The notes below the pieces were generated by a model. That model was not told where the DNA came from. It saw only the letters and a list, made by a program, of their open reading frames with translations, and made no database searches. DNA of 21,025 bases from Ectocarpus siliculosus (lineage: Eukaryota; Sar; Phaeophyceae; Ectocarpales; Ectocarpaceae), in contig FN648195.1 in NCBI GenBank assembly GCA_000310025.1, positions 89,953 through 110,977 of the forward strand, written 5' to 3'. Each line of letters begins with the position of its first letter. Positions within the stretch are counted from its first letter, which is position 1. This document shows, piece by piece, positions 1 to 9,559 of the stretch. The position numbers and the translations under genes are program-made.

Positions 1-312
1 CGTTTTTTTTTGGGTTGGCGTACGGGGGGGGGGGGGGGGGGCATTTTTTTTTTTCGCGCACCCCAAATGTGTGCGGTGGGGTTTGTCGGCTAGACTGGTG
101 GCCGTTTGTCCGACGCTTTAACCGTCACAGGATGAAGGGCGATAGCCGCCATCCTGTTTGTCGTGACTGGCTCCTACACATACCCTACGAAGCTCTGCTG
201 CGTCTCTCGCTCTTCGGCCGGCACCAAATATAACCGCATCGTTAACACTTGCCTCTTGGCTGCCCGAAACCACGTGTCGCCCCTGCACTGCTGTGACACC
301 CAAAACAGGCAG
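1..312. other. Contig edge and upstream intron sequence
   Basis: The first 55 bases consist mainly of homopolymers (a G run at 24-41 and a T run at 44-54), which looks like low-quality sequence at a contig end. No recognisable coding sequence follows up to 312. Because 313 begins in the middle of a conserved membrane domain directly after an AG acceptor, this stretch is most simply the 3' part of an intron of the VTT-domain gene. Confidence 0.6.
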
Positions 313-537
313 CAGGTGGAGGGACTCCTCGACGAGAACCCCAAGTTCCGCGCGTTGGATAAGGCCATCGCGAAGGAGGGCTTCAAGGTCATCCTCCTCC
401 TCAGACTCAGCCCCATCTTCCCGTTCGCGCTGAGCAACTACCTCTACGGCGTCACGTCGGTGGACTTCCTGGAGTACATGATGGGCACTCTCCTCGGGTT
501 CTTCCCCGGCACCTTGGCCTACGTCTACGGTGGAACG
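313..537 (+). CDS. VTT-domain protein, penultimate exon
   Basis: Begins after AG at 311-312 in phase 0 with a glutamine codon. Acceptor use at 315 would drop only that residue. It encodes the NPKF segment, the conserved RLSPxFPF motif and the second half of the VTT membrane domain. The donor GTGAGT starts at 538. Confidence 0.82.
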
Positions 538-1298
538 GTGAGTTTGTTGTCGTTGTTTCCACTGTCGTCGTCGTCGTCGTCGTCGTTTTTGCCATTTTTT
601 TTTTTAATCATTGTTGTGTGCTGTTACTTAGTGTCGTCATCGTTGTCGTTGTTGGTGTTTGTGCTGATAGTGGTGATGGGCGCGGTAGGGTTAGGGTTAT
701 AGACTTGGTCGTCAATTGTCGTCGTTGCCACTGCCGTGATCGTTGTCGCTCCCCCCGTCGTTGTTGTTGACGGTGCTCTTGGTGCTGACAGTAGTGCTGA
801 TCGTGGTTCTCCCTCGAGTGGGCCTCAGTGCACACGTTTGCTGTGACGAATTACGTGATTGCTGTGGGCTTAATGATGCAGCCAAGTAGCGCGCGTATGC
901 ACACGTGAACAAAGGCTAGTGGCACTTGGCACCACCAGAACAAACAACGACTCGGCCCAACTCATCTCTGCCCAAGCCTCCCTGAGCTGAATCGTGAAAA
1001 CCCCCACACTCCCCTCGCTCTTATCTCCCGCTAAATAGTTTTTTTTTGATCGATTCCCCCCTTTTTTTTATTCTATTTTTCCTTCTCTCCGGCCGAAAAA
1101 ACTCACCCGCTCCCATCCAACACGAAACGTTCTTCTTTTGTTTTTTTTCAGCTTGGCAAGGTCATGACGGACGGTGGAGGCATGACCCTGCCCTGGTACG
1201 GCTACGTCGCCGGCGCCGCCCTCACCGCGTACCTCCTCAAGACCGTCGGCGAGATCGCCACTGCCGCGGTCGAGGAGATGGAGGAGGCAGACCCGTGA
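313..1298 (+). CDS. TVP38/TMEM64-type VTT-domain membrane protein, C-terminal part (5' partial)
   Basis: Two exons (313-537 and 1152-1298) join in phase 0 to give 123 residues. The first carries the conserved core of the SNARE-associated Golgi/VTT family: the segment LLRLSPIFPFALSNYLYGVT followed by a hydrophobic stretch with FFPGTLAYVYGGT. The second carries a last hydrophobic helix (about WYGYVAGAALTAYLLKTV) and an acidic tail before TGA. In this family the missing upstream part holds the first membrane helices and a glycine-rich segment; it must lie in exons beyond the left edge. Proteins of this family are integral membrane proteins of Golgi, ER or plastid, thought to act as DedA-like lipid scramblases. 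Which membrane this one occupies cannot be told without its N-terminus. The intron starts GTGAGT and ends in a T-rich tract plus CAG. Confidence 0.85.
564..586. repeat. (TCG)n microsatellite in the VTT-gene intron
   Basis: About seven uninterrupted GTC/TCG triplets followed by T runs, inside the 614-base intron. The surrounding intron is rich in degenerate GTCGTT triplets up to about 780, which keeps frames open by chance. Confidence 0.8.
1152..1298 (+). CDS. VTT-domain protein, last exon
   Basis: Starts after a long T tract and CAG (acceptor ends at 1151), phase 0, 48 codons plus TGA at 1296-1298. Encodes a short soluble linker, one hydrophobic segment and a Glu-rich C-terminus. This matches the usual C-terminal layout of plastid and cyanobacterial-type TVP38 proteins. 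Confidence 0.82.
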   Translation, partial: LGKVMTDGGGMTLPWYGYVAGAALTAYLLKTVGEIATAAVEEMEEADP

Positions 1299-1717
1299 AG
1301 GAAGCTCGCGGAATGCCCGCGGTACGGTACGGGGCAGGCAATCAGCTCAGAAAGGAAGACAAACAATCTTTTCGACCGAGGGTAATCGGAGACGTTTTTG
1401 GGGGTGGGGGGAGGGGGGCGACGCCTCAACGGAGTTGCAGAACCTGTGTCGGAAAGGGAAAAGGATGTTGGAAGCGGCATGCCTGGACCTTTTCTGTTCT
1501 GCCGAGGGAACCGAGAAGTCGTTCCGTCTTATTTTTCTCTTTATTTGTGTCCACGTGGCTGATGTGTAGTCGTGATTGAAAAGCCATGGTGTTGGTTTCG
1601 AGGGCGCTATGTCTCCCGACCACCTCGAAAATATGTCATCCGTCTGTTCGCGGGAAACCGTCTACTTACGGTTCCTGTTTTGGAAGGGCTTGGTACTATG
1701 CGGCCACCAGCAGACAG

Positions 1718-1816
1718 CAGCTGTAGGCGCAAGCCAGCATTAGAGCCTGGTTTTCTAGCCCATGTGAGATCAGCTTGGACCACACAGCTGTAGCCGCAAG
1801 CCGGCGTTAGAGCCTC
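1718..1816. repeat. Diverged direct repeat, two copies of about 31 bp
   Basis: The motif CAGCTGTAGGCGCAAGCC followed by AGCATTAGAGCC occurs near 1719 and again, with a few substitutions, near 1786. The copies are about 67 bp apart, so the repeat period is twice the conserved core. Confidence 0.6.
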
Positions 1817-3171
1817 CTATCTCCAGCTTGTGTGCAGATACAGACCCGTAGGTTTAAGCACGAAGCGCACGTGTTCGCAGGAGCCGTGGAGAACCGGCAC
1901 ACGTTGGCAGGGTGCAGTACCTTTCGACGCGTCCCGCGTGATGGCAGCTTCCCTGAGTGGTCGTCCATATAAAACGCCTATGCTTTCGGTGGGAGGAAAT
2001 TGCTGCTTCTTTGCTGAGTCATGTTGATTACTCTGGCTGCTTGCATCTTTTTATGTTCGAGTGAACTTCCGGTAGTGCTGGATGAAAAATCTGTCCAGGC
2101 TTCGGTTTGATTTAGAGCGCTCTTTTATAGATTTGACCGTTTCGATGAGGAAGATCGATCATGAGGCAGGGGTGTAGGTTCTTGCTCTCTGTTTGTGTCT
2201 CCGTTGACAAGAGAGCCTTACATAAGTAGTACAAGTAGTTGCTTTTGTAGGAGGCGAAGTGCTATGCCGGTGCTCGTGTTTTGTACAGCATAGAGGGGAG
2301 GGAGGTGGTGGGGGGCATAGCTCCCTCGAGGGGATAAGCTAACGTTGCACTTGTTTCGTGTTACTGCCATCTATGAGAGATTTTACAGCATCACGTGGCG
2401 ACGCTCGCCTCTCAAAATCGATGTGTTGGTTTGTTTTTCGCCCATTTTTGCCGAATTTCGGAGAATATAACTAATGTTAATCTCTTGGTTTTGCTCGGTT
2501 TCTTTCACCGTACACGTTTTGTCTTCGCGTACGCTATGGGGGGTATATTCACACCTCGTGCGTCTGAAAATGAGCTAGGAGGGCTTGTGCGGGATGCGCT
2601 TGGCGTGATTCTGCGCGTCTCCTACTCCCTGCTCAAACGCTTCGGAACGCTTGTTGCCAAAACCTTGCAAAGCGTTGGCGTATAGCGTGTTGCTTGTCGA
2701 GATGAACGAACAACTCCGTCCGGTGGGCATTTCCCTTGGTACGGGTGGTACTCTCTAGGGGTGCGTGTATGCATGTGGCCGTCTCTGCCGTGTCAAGTGT
2801 CGTAAATCGCATTGACAATGGCAACGGAAGGCACTTCCAAAAGCGTTTTCTAACAACTGATGAATAAAAAATAGCGGGCAGTTCAACCGTGGGAACTGCC
2901 ATTGATATCCAAGGTGTGTATAGACTATGCATACAATAGTACTCCGTTTGCAAGAATGTACGACGACACCAAAAGAAATGCTACCAACTCGAGATAACTC
3001 GAGACAACTACCACAGGACATGTTGAAGTCTTCTCCAAGAAAATTCAGTGATCACTGCTGGGTCATACTGGACGTCGAAAGGTGAGTCTCCTTACGCGTA
3101 TGTACGCCCTCTGTTCGAGGAAGCTAGTTCGAGGAAACATGGAAACATCGACGACGTGAAAAAGTTACCCC

Positions 3172-3211
3172 GTATTTTTTCATGGTTTCTAGTATTTTTT
3201 CATGGTTTCTA
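3172..3211. repeat. 20-bp perfect tandem duplication
   Basis: GTATTTTTTCATGGTTTCTA occurs twice head to tail (3172-3191 and 3192-3211). A third partial TTTTTTCATGG follows at about 3221. It lies about 430 bases upstream of the enkurin start codon. Confidence 0.85.
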
Positions 3212-3638
3212 GTGTCGCTGTTTTTTCATGGCGCAGTTCGTGTGGGTTGCTGGTCCTTAGGCTGCTGCAAGGCGAGTGTGACACCACTACGCAGCCCAGA
3301 CGAAGTGGAAACATCGGTGCAAGTCTGCCTCTCCCCGACAACTTCCGCGCCTGCAAAATGCAAAATGGTCGATACAGCGATACAGCAGTCAAAGATGCGG
3401 CGGAATGGGAATCACGCCGCATGTATGTTTCTCTTCGTACGAAACGAGCTCGAATCATGCGCATACCCACGACCGCATAAGCAGAGGAGGAGGGGCGATA
3501 CGAGAGCATACGCGCGCACGACCCGTCAATCGGCTGTACCAGACATACTGCAAGGGGTTTTCTGGTGATAAACTAGCAGCTACGTCCTGCATATCGTACA
3601 CAGAGGTGCCCTCTCTTTTTCCCTCGCCAGCGTACGGG

Positions 3639-3750
3639 ATGCCTGAAACAATTTACAGTCTAGTGCCTCATGTGCCGGATGTGCCGGTCAAGCCGCCAAT
3701 GTACAAGTCCAGACATGATCCCGTCTGTGTCCTGGCGGGTTCGACATTTG
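3639..3750 (+). CDS. ENKUR: ENKUR exon 1
   Basis: ATG at 3639 was chosen because the next residues (PETIYSLVP) match the conserved enkurin N-terminus. Encodes residues 1-37 including the proline-rich stretch. Ends in phase 1 at donor GTAAGA (3751). Confidence 0.9.
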
Positions 3751-6700
3751 GTAAGAAATAGAGCGACAGGTGGTACTGAGTGGCATATTTGTTTTCCTTA
3801 ATAATAGGCTTGCTTTTGTTCATCTTGTTGCCGGGCGAACTCGAACTGCATATGTTGTACTTCATAGATGGGCCTTCACGTTGCCGCCTTGCTCTCCGTG
3901 TTGTACTGATTGGTATTACACAACGTTGTCCCCGTTGGAATGCGGTACGTCGGGCGTGTGGACTCACACTTTGCACGTCTCGACACCAGCAGCTATGTAA
4001 ACTGCAATATCAGGCTCGAAAATACTCACCTCAATCTCAGCTAGCTGATGTTGCGCACACATACATGCAAGTCGTACACAGTGCATACAATAATAACAGT
4101 ACTGGCAACGATGTTTTATTCGCGACAAGAAATGTTTACATAAACCATGCCATTAGTCTCCTATGCCACTCCTTCAATAAATCCATCGCGTTCTTCATCA
4201 CGTTCTTGTGCGCCCATGCGCATCCCGGTAGCAGCGACCTATTTCCAGACACCTTGAACGTAGTCACCACAGCCGCAGTATACAGTAGTAAAAGGTACGG
4301 AGTCGAAGGCGGAAACGGGCTGTCCCAGTTCGTTGACATTGTTCTCACAGGCGTGTCCTGTGTCCGTCGTAAGGTACTGCATAAAGCAACGGCAGCAGCG
4401 ACAGCAATAACCAGAACAACAACAACAACGAACACTCTGGGACGATGTCGTGTGTTGGTTGGCTTACATTCCCGCGCACGAACTTGCTCGGGCCGCTCCG
4501 TCAGGCGCCTTCGGTACGACACAGCCGATAGGGGCGGCGGTGTTGAAGAAACAGGCATCCGGCACTTTTGGGCCGCCTGTGGAGGCGCTGCGCAACGATC
4601 CAGCCAAGTTCCTGAAGAAGGGGACCAAAACGCAAACGGGCACGGGGGCGTCGGGCGATAAGGACTCTGGCGGGGATGCAAAATCATCAAAGAAAGGTCC
4701 TGCTCCTGCCTTCACGTATCCTGGCGAGAGGTGAAGCGGTGTCGCCTGCACTCAATGGCCTGCATTGAATCTTCTTGTATGCTGTTTGGTTTTTCGGGTG
4801 CTCAAGTCTACTGTTGGAGTTTACGCTCGCGACAAAAACTAAGGCAATTACCGCAGGAGGAAAGGTGGGGCAACAAAAACCAACCAATAAAACGACCCCG
4901 GCTGATACGTTGAACATATACACCGGTGGCTACTTTAGGCTGGCTCCAGAACAAATGGCGAACACACGCACACACACGTAGCGGGGATGTTGTCAGAGTT
5001 ACGCTCGCAAGATGGAAACCTAAGGCTGGACAAGACATCAACAACCCAGCGACCGATATTGTGCGAACAGAGACAAGAACGTCCTCCTCCATACATTGTA
5101 AATGTGTTTATCCGTGCCACAATTTCTAGGCGCAAGTCTCTACCTTTCGGTATGTTTGACGCATCACGCAGGGATAATTTTCCACTTCCTCCCCTCGGTG
5201 CTTACAAGCAACTTTTGATGTCAGAAGGGTTTTGCGGCCCTCTTCCTTGTTGTTGAGGTGGACTCTCTCGTCTGTACGCTTTCCCTTTCGAAATTTCGAG
5301 TTTTGTTCACTTGGGAGAGATGTCGAACCCACAACCTAGAGCCAGAAAGTTTTGCGAGGTCGCCGACCTAGCCACATAGCCACAGCAGCATTTGTGTGAC
5401 CGATTTTCCACTACAAAAAAGAAATCCGCAACATTCCGACCAACGAGAGACTCCGAACCCACAACCTAGAGCCGGAAGGTTATGCGAGGTCGTTGGCACA
5501 CAGCCACAGTTGTGTGACCGACCTTCCCCTAACCACGGCCCAACCTACGTACAGGAAAGCGATGGTACCGCGGCGAGATGATTGTCCGGTGACCGGCATC
5601 GTGAGCAAGGCCAACTTCGTCACCGCCAACGCGGTCGACACGATCCTGGCGGTGCCCCGACGCGTGGATCTGGAGCCCGTCAACTACCTGGAGAAGGAGG
5701 ACTACGGGAAGGTTCCCAAATACCTCCAACAGGTACGTTGTACATATGGATGTGTTCTGATAAAGGGTTGCACTCGAAGCCGTGAATGGATTTCCAAGTT
5801 GTTACTTGGTTGTCGCTATACCCATTCGATCTGTAATATATCGTGCTCCAAGAAGCCTTCCATGGTGGTGGTGTACTTCACACTGTCTCCGAAAAGCGTG
5901 GCGTCCATTGCTGGTGCTGGAACACAGCCAAACAAAGAAATGCAGCTAGTGTGACACAAAAATATCCAGACGCATAGTCTACACGCGAGATTGCACCGGT
6001 GTTGCTGCTTCCGCCACGATCGGCCGGGTCTGTTCTATGTCCAGGTGAAGAGCGAGATCACACGCGAGAACGCCATGATCGACATGTTCGTCAGGGAACA
6101 GATGGGTCTCGAGGTATGATCGTGAGCAGAGGCTTGCAACGTTATGTCTAGCCAGCAGCTACAATAGCACCCCAACCCACCTGCCGGATATCGCAATTGT
6201 GGAACTCACGGTCGGCACTCTCGTTGCTGCATTTTCTCAGGACAGTAGCAGAAGATTTGCGAAACAATCATAGTGCATTTCTTTGTTCTGCTTGACGGAT
6301 AATGGTATGCTGCAGCGGAAATGGCCTTCATGTTGAGTCAGCCCCAATAACTGCACGTTGAAACGATTCCCGGCACCTGCACCTCGAACCGTCATCACCC
6401 TTTGGCCTGTGGAACCACCTCCCACCAACAACTCATGGCTTAAGGTCAACAGCATGCAAAAGCAGCAGGTCACGATTCGGTGTGCACATGCAGCGGTAGA
6501 TGAGGAATACTGATCCAGGTTTTCACGTCGTGTGATCCGTGCACGATACGCCCCCAACAGGTCGGCGATGATGATGACCACTTGGAGGAGCTGCGAGAGC
6601 GAGAGCGCACGGAGCTCTTGCACGCCCTCAAGGCTAAGTGGGATACCGTCAACAAGAAGTACCAGCTGATGGTACGTTTGGTGGAAAATTTATTATTCAT

Positions 6701-7210
6701 GCAACGCAGAATCACACCCGGTGGTGGGCCAAGCAACGGGAACAACTCCTTCTGTTTATCTACATCTCTTACTTACGCAAGGTGTTGATCTAGTGATACT
6801 TTGAACATTTTAGTACCCCTCACGACATGGCTTGGGAATTTGACGGCTTTGAAACTCGAGGCGTACGTGTAGCCCTAAATGTAGACGAGGATAACTCAGC
6901 AGTGAAAGGTACAACGCCTACCAAAGCTGATTTTACTACCCTGGATCGGCTGCCATCCGAAGAGACTTAAAAACCAGTCATGAATTCCTCCAACAAACAA
7001 AGTTACTGCTTGTCGAAGTCGCTCACGGAATGTTCTAACCTATGCGGAAACTCCGGAATATGTTCCTACTTGAACCCTATCCAGGCGCACATGGTGAACT
7101 TGGACACTTTCGGGAAACTACGTCGCAAAGAGCAAATGGAAACGCAGCTCAAGGGTCTGGAGAAAGATATTGAAAAATTGGAAAAGACACCGGTCCTCAT
7201 TCGCCCATGA
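3639..7210 (+). CDS. ENKUR: Enkurin (FAP106-like axonemal microtubule inner protein), complete
   Basis: Six exons (3639-3750, 4505-4730, 5555-5732, 6045-6113, 6561-6671, 7085-7210) splice without a phase conflict into 273 codons plus TGA; animal enkurins are about 256 aa. Recognisable in order: the N-terminal ETIYSLVP start followed by a Pro-rich PxxP stretch (VPDVPVKPPMY); TFGPP...FLKK; a DDCPVTGI...NFVTANA block; the DYGKVPKYLQQ motif; and the C-terminal enkurin domain (about 170-270), predicted coiled coil, with WDTVNKKYQ and LRRKEQMETQLKGLEKDIEKLE. Family knowledge: enkurin binds calmodulin and SH3 partners through its PxxP part, and its orthologue FAP106 lies inside doublet microtubules of cilia. 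A flagellar role is inferred from this homology. All introns are GT-AG (312-824 bases). It lies head to tail with the VTT gene and convergent with XRCC3. Confidence 0.95.
4505..4730 (+). CDS. ENKUR: ENKUR exon 2
   Basis: Acceptor CAG ends at 4504; the first two bases complete a Gly codon with exon 1. Encodes the TFGPP and FLKKGTK segment and a Gly/Ser/Lys-rich linker (GASGDKDSGGDAKSSKKG). It ends in phase 2 before GTGAAG, a slightly weak donor. Confidence 0.88.
5314..5531 (-). repeat. Two copies of a tRNA-like element (possible SINE) in ENKUR intron 2
   Basis: Two related segments (5314-5411 and 5445-5531) lie about 130 bp apart in the same orientation and share long blocks such as CGAACCCACAACCTAGAGCC and TGCGAGGTCG. 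Read on the minus strand, copy 1 has TGGCTAGGTCGG (5363-5374), close to a pol III A box, and GGGTTCGACATC (5319-5330), close to a B box, 32 bases apart as in a tRNA gene. Copy 2 keeps a B-box-like GGTTCGGAGTC but its A box is degraded. T-arm pairing is poor, so this is not a functional tRNA gene. A tRNA-derived SINE remnant is an inference. Confidence 0.45.
5555..5732 (+). CDS. ENKUR: ENKUR exon 3
   Basis: Acceptor TACAG ends at 5554; its first base completes an Arg codon. Encodes RRDDCPVTGI, NFVTANAVD and DYGKVPKYLQQ, the conserved middle of enkurin. Ends in phase 0 at GTACGT. Confidence 0.93.
6045..6113 (+). CDS. ENKUR: ENKUR exon 4 (69-base small exon)
   Basis: 23 codons in phase 0 at both ends, acceptor CCAG and donor GTATGA. 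Encodes the start of the helical enkurin domain (VKSEITRENAM...). It is too short to appear as an isolated open reading frame and was found by phase and homology. Confidence 0.9.
6561..6671 (+). CDS. ENKUR: ENKUR exon 5
   Basis: 37 codons in phase 0, acceptor CAACAG, donor GTACGT. Encodes an acidic start (GDDDD) and a charged helix ending in KAKWDTVNKKYQ, which matches the conserved K-x-W-x-x-V/L-x-x-x-(F/Y)Q of the enkurin domain. Confidence 0.93.
7085..7210 (+). CDS. ENKUR: ENKUR exon 6 (last)
   Basis: Acceptor CCAG ends at 7084, phase 0, TGA at 7208-7210. Encodes the final basic and acidic helix KLRRKEQMETQLKGLEKDIE, which contains the region that binds calmodulin in the animal protein. 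Confidence 0.92.
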   Translation, partial: AHMVNLDTFGKLRRKEQMETQLKGLEKDIEKLEKTPVLIRP

Positions 7211-9159
7211 GGGGAAGGGGGGGCTGCTGGACAGAGGAGGAGTAACCGCTCGTGAGATTGCCTGCTCTCAGATGTTTCCTAGAGCGCGGAGCACTCTCTT
7301 CCAGGCGAGACGGAGGGGGGGGGTAGGGCTCATGGGACTGCTACCCTCTTCGTATTGGCGGACTTCCCGTGCACCCGTGCATCGCTTGAGCACACGGAAC
7401 GAGCAGACGGGCCGGTCGCTCTCAAGTCTGCTGTTGGTTCGTTTCGTCTGTCTGTCTTCAACATCGTTGATCTGACAATCTATGTTTCACTGAGGTGGTG
7501 GAAAAGTGCGCGCCTTGTTGCTTCTTCTCGTTATTGGACCCAAACGGCATGGCCCTCGATTGAAGAATGTAAGGAGCGGACGCGGTGTAGTTCTTTTTTA
7601 CGAGGTGCATCGAGGTGTAACCTTCTGCGTGCTTTTCGTTTTGAACAACGTGGGCGGCGAACCTCTCTCCCGCACCCCAGGAGGACGAGGACGGGAGGGA
7701 GCATTTCGTGTAACCTCTCTTGACCATGCCATTTTCGGTGATTCATCGTGTTGACTGCTGTTGGTGACGCGTTTTTCTCCCGAAGGGTCGGGAGCAGAGG
7801 TGACGCGAAGGACTCTACCGGTTGCCGTCCCTTCCAAATATTCAGATACGAATATTGCGCGGAACCGGCGGATGTCGGGGGAGGACAATCCCTGGGGGAA
7901 GCGCGAGTGAGCTAGATACGTCTCGATGTTGGATCGATCACTCCTCTCCCGAGGTCTAACATGTACAGCAAGAAGCCTACACAACGCGGGACGTTATTTC
8001 GCATGTCTGAGCGTGGGGTGGTGTTTGGGATGAAAATGACCATGATCATTAGAGAGGTTCACCGCGGTGTGATAAATCAAGACGATACGTTCTACATTCC
8101 CGACAAAAGGTCTGTAAAAAAATATATGCATCTGAAGTTGGCCGCGCGTTCGCAACTTGGACCATCGTGTAGCCAACAGCACGCCTGCCTGGCGATGCTA
8201 GCGCACGCATGGTTCCAAGACGTACGACTTCCTGATAAAGCGTATGTGCGGTGTTTTCAACTTTACATTTCACAGGGTCGCAAAAAAGGATCAACATATC
8301 ACCACTGTCGCCATGCCGGCCCACGAAATCCACGGGTTCACAACCAACACGCACACTTGCCTATAGCCGCATTCGGTGCACAAGCCATCGACAACACCAA
8401 CAGCTCTTTCATTCGGGAATAACAAACCCACGGCATAAAAAAGAGTCGAGATACAAGTTGCTGCACACATCGCCGGCACCGACCTACACAACGAAAAACG
8501 CACGTAGTGTTATCTTCACCCATCACCAATTCGCGCAGCCTGTGGTCTTCCAAATCCCACAAACTGTGTCGATACCCTCTAGCTTTCCCCCTAACATCAC
8601 GGCAGCCGACGCCACCATGCACTTCGCGATAGAAAAAAAACACACAACAATGAACGAATCTCTTCCGACGAATCGACGAGCAGCTCGACCTCCAACAGAG
8701 TGGGACAGGAGACGACCGACCTCTTTGTTCGTCTCACCAGCACCTCATCTCGCCACCTCCAAGCCCTCACACCCTCCCCACCACACCACTTCACACGCAC
8801 AGCTCATGGCCTTTCAGAAGCATGTTCTGTTTTCAACCGCGCTGGGACTCGGCGTCTTTTCATTTCGTCAGCCGGTGAGCACGGTCGATGCCAATACTGA
8901 AAAGAGACACACACTCACGCTACAATATTGACGACATCTTTTCATTGGTCAGCCGGTTAGCGCGGTCGATGCTAATACTGAAAAGAGACACACACTCGCG
9001 CTACAATATTGACGACACCTTTTGATTGGTCAGCCGGTGAGCACGGTCGATGCTAATACTGAAAAGAGACACACACTCACGCTACAATATTGACGACACC
9101 TTTTCATTGATCAGCCGGTTAGCGCGGTCGATGCTGACAGAAAAAAAAGACACTCGGCA
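7211..9159. other. Convergent intergenic region ENKUR / XRCC3
   Basis: Holds the 3' ends of both flanking genes. Open frames here (for example 7961-8422 and 8251-8931 plus) are low in family-like motifs and rich in Thr/Ser/His from AC-rich sequence, so I do not call them genes. The right end is filled by an 81-bp tandem array (8868-9155). Confidence 0.5.
8868..9155. repeat. 81-bp tandem repeat array, dimeric (about 3.5 copies)
   Basis: Copies start at TCAGCCGG at 8868, 8949, 9030 and 9111, exactly 81 bases apart. Copies 1 and 3 read GGTGAGCACGG after this start, while copies 2 and 4 read GGTTAGCGCGG, so the higher-order unit is a 162-bp dimer. Copy 4 breaks off after about 23 bases and degenerates into an A run. 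The array ends only a few bases from the XRCC3 stop codon, so on the minus strand it would be the start of the 3' UTR. Confidence 0.92.
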
Positions 9160-9559
9160 CTACGCGACACCCCCGCGTTCCCCAACCCCACGAACACCGC
9201 TCCTCTCAATAACAAACCCGCAGCGGGCGTGCACGGGCACGCAGGGCGACATGTCCAGGGTGATCTCTCTCGCAATGGCCGAAGAAGAACACGGCGGGGG
9301 GGGCGCCGACCGGGACCCTACCCCCCCACCCCCCGAACCCCCTCCCCCGCCGCCAACGTTGGGGTCGGGCGGATGCACGAGGGAAGGGTTCACTCCCCCC
9401 CGTCCCCCAAGTCCTCTTGCCGCTGCCGCCGATAGCGATGACAACGAAGACAAATAATTCTGGTCGCGTGGGTTCGGAGTAGCCCGTTGCCCGGAGCCAG
9501 ATTCGGAGGAGGGTGGGGGTTGCAACGACAGCCGGTAATCTCGACGACGGACGATAAAC
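9160..9559 (-). CDS. XRCC3: XRCC3 last exon
   Basis: Acceptor TTCCCAG (9560); one base completes an Arg codon, then FIVRRDYRLS as in plant XRCC3 (FFISRDD-type). A long Ser/Ala/Gly/Pro-rich insertion of about 80 residues follows, and then REITLDMSPCVPVHARCGFV and IERSGVRGV close the RecA fold. TAG at 9160-9162. A plus-strand open frame across the same bases is a shadow. Confidence 0.88.

Larger units (their letters stand above)
1299..3638. other. Intergenic region between the VTT gene and enkurin
   Basis: Presumed 3' untranslated sequence of the VTT gene, then about 2 kb in which I see no recognisable protein. The longest open stretches, such as 2395-2685 plus, have no family signature and no exon-like GC rise. 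The region contains a degenerate direct repeat (1718-1816) and a 20-bp tandem duplication (3172-3211). Directly before the enkurin ATG there is a T/C-rich tract ending in CAG at 3630, so an untranslated first exon with a 5' UTR intron is possible. Confidence 0.5.

Noticed and set aside
684..700. Telomere-like TAGGGTTAGGGTTA, with a shorter one near 20526
   Set aside because: Only about two TTAGGG units at each place; too short to claim telomeric sequence.
4136..4690. 184-codon minus-strand frame
   Set aside because: Antisense to ENKUR intron 1 and exon 2; only the plus strand shows conserved enkurin motifs and matching splice phases.
7797..7900. Minus-strand IFVSEYLEGTATGRVLRV as an XRCC3 C-terminus
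   Set aside because: It resembled the C-terminal strand pattern of plant XRCC3, but the exon at 9559-9160 gives a better match, fits the splice phase and ends in a stop, so this is chance.
7961..8422. 153-codon plus-strand frame between ENKUR and XRCC3
   Set aside because: No recognisable motif, no exon-like splice context, and the minus strand is equally open.
8251..8931. 226-codon plus-strand frame
   Set aside because: Thr/Ser/Pro/His-rich from AC-rich sequence, no family motif, and it ends in the 81-bp array.
9050..9457. Plus-strand 135-codon proline-rich frame
   Set aside because: It runs through the 81-bp repeats and then lies antisense to the last XRCC3 exon, whose reading has clear homology. 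The proline runs are the complement of the glycine codons.
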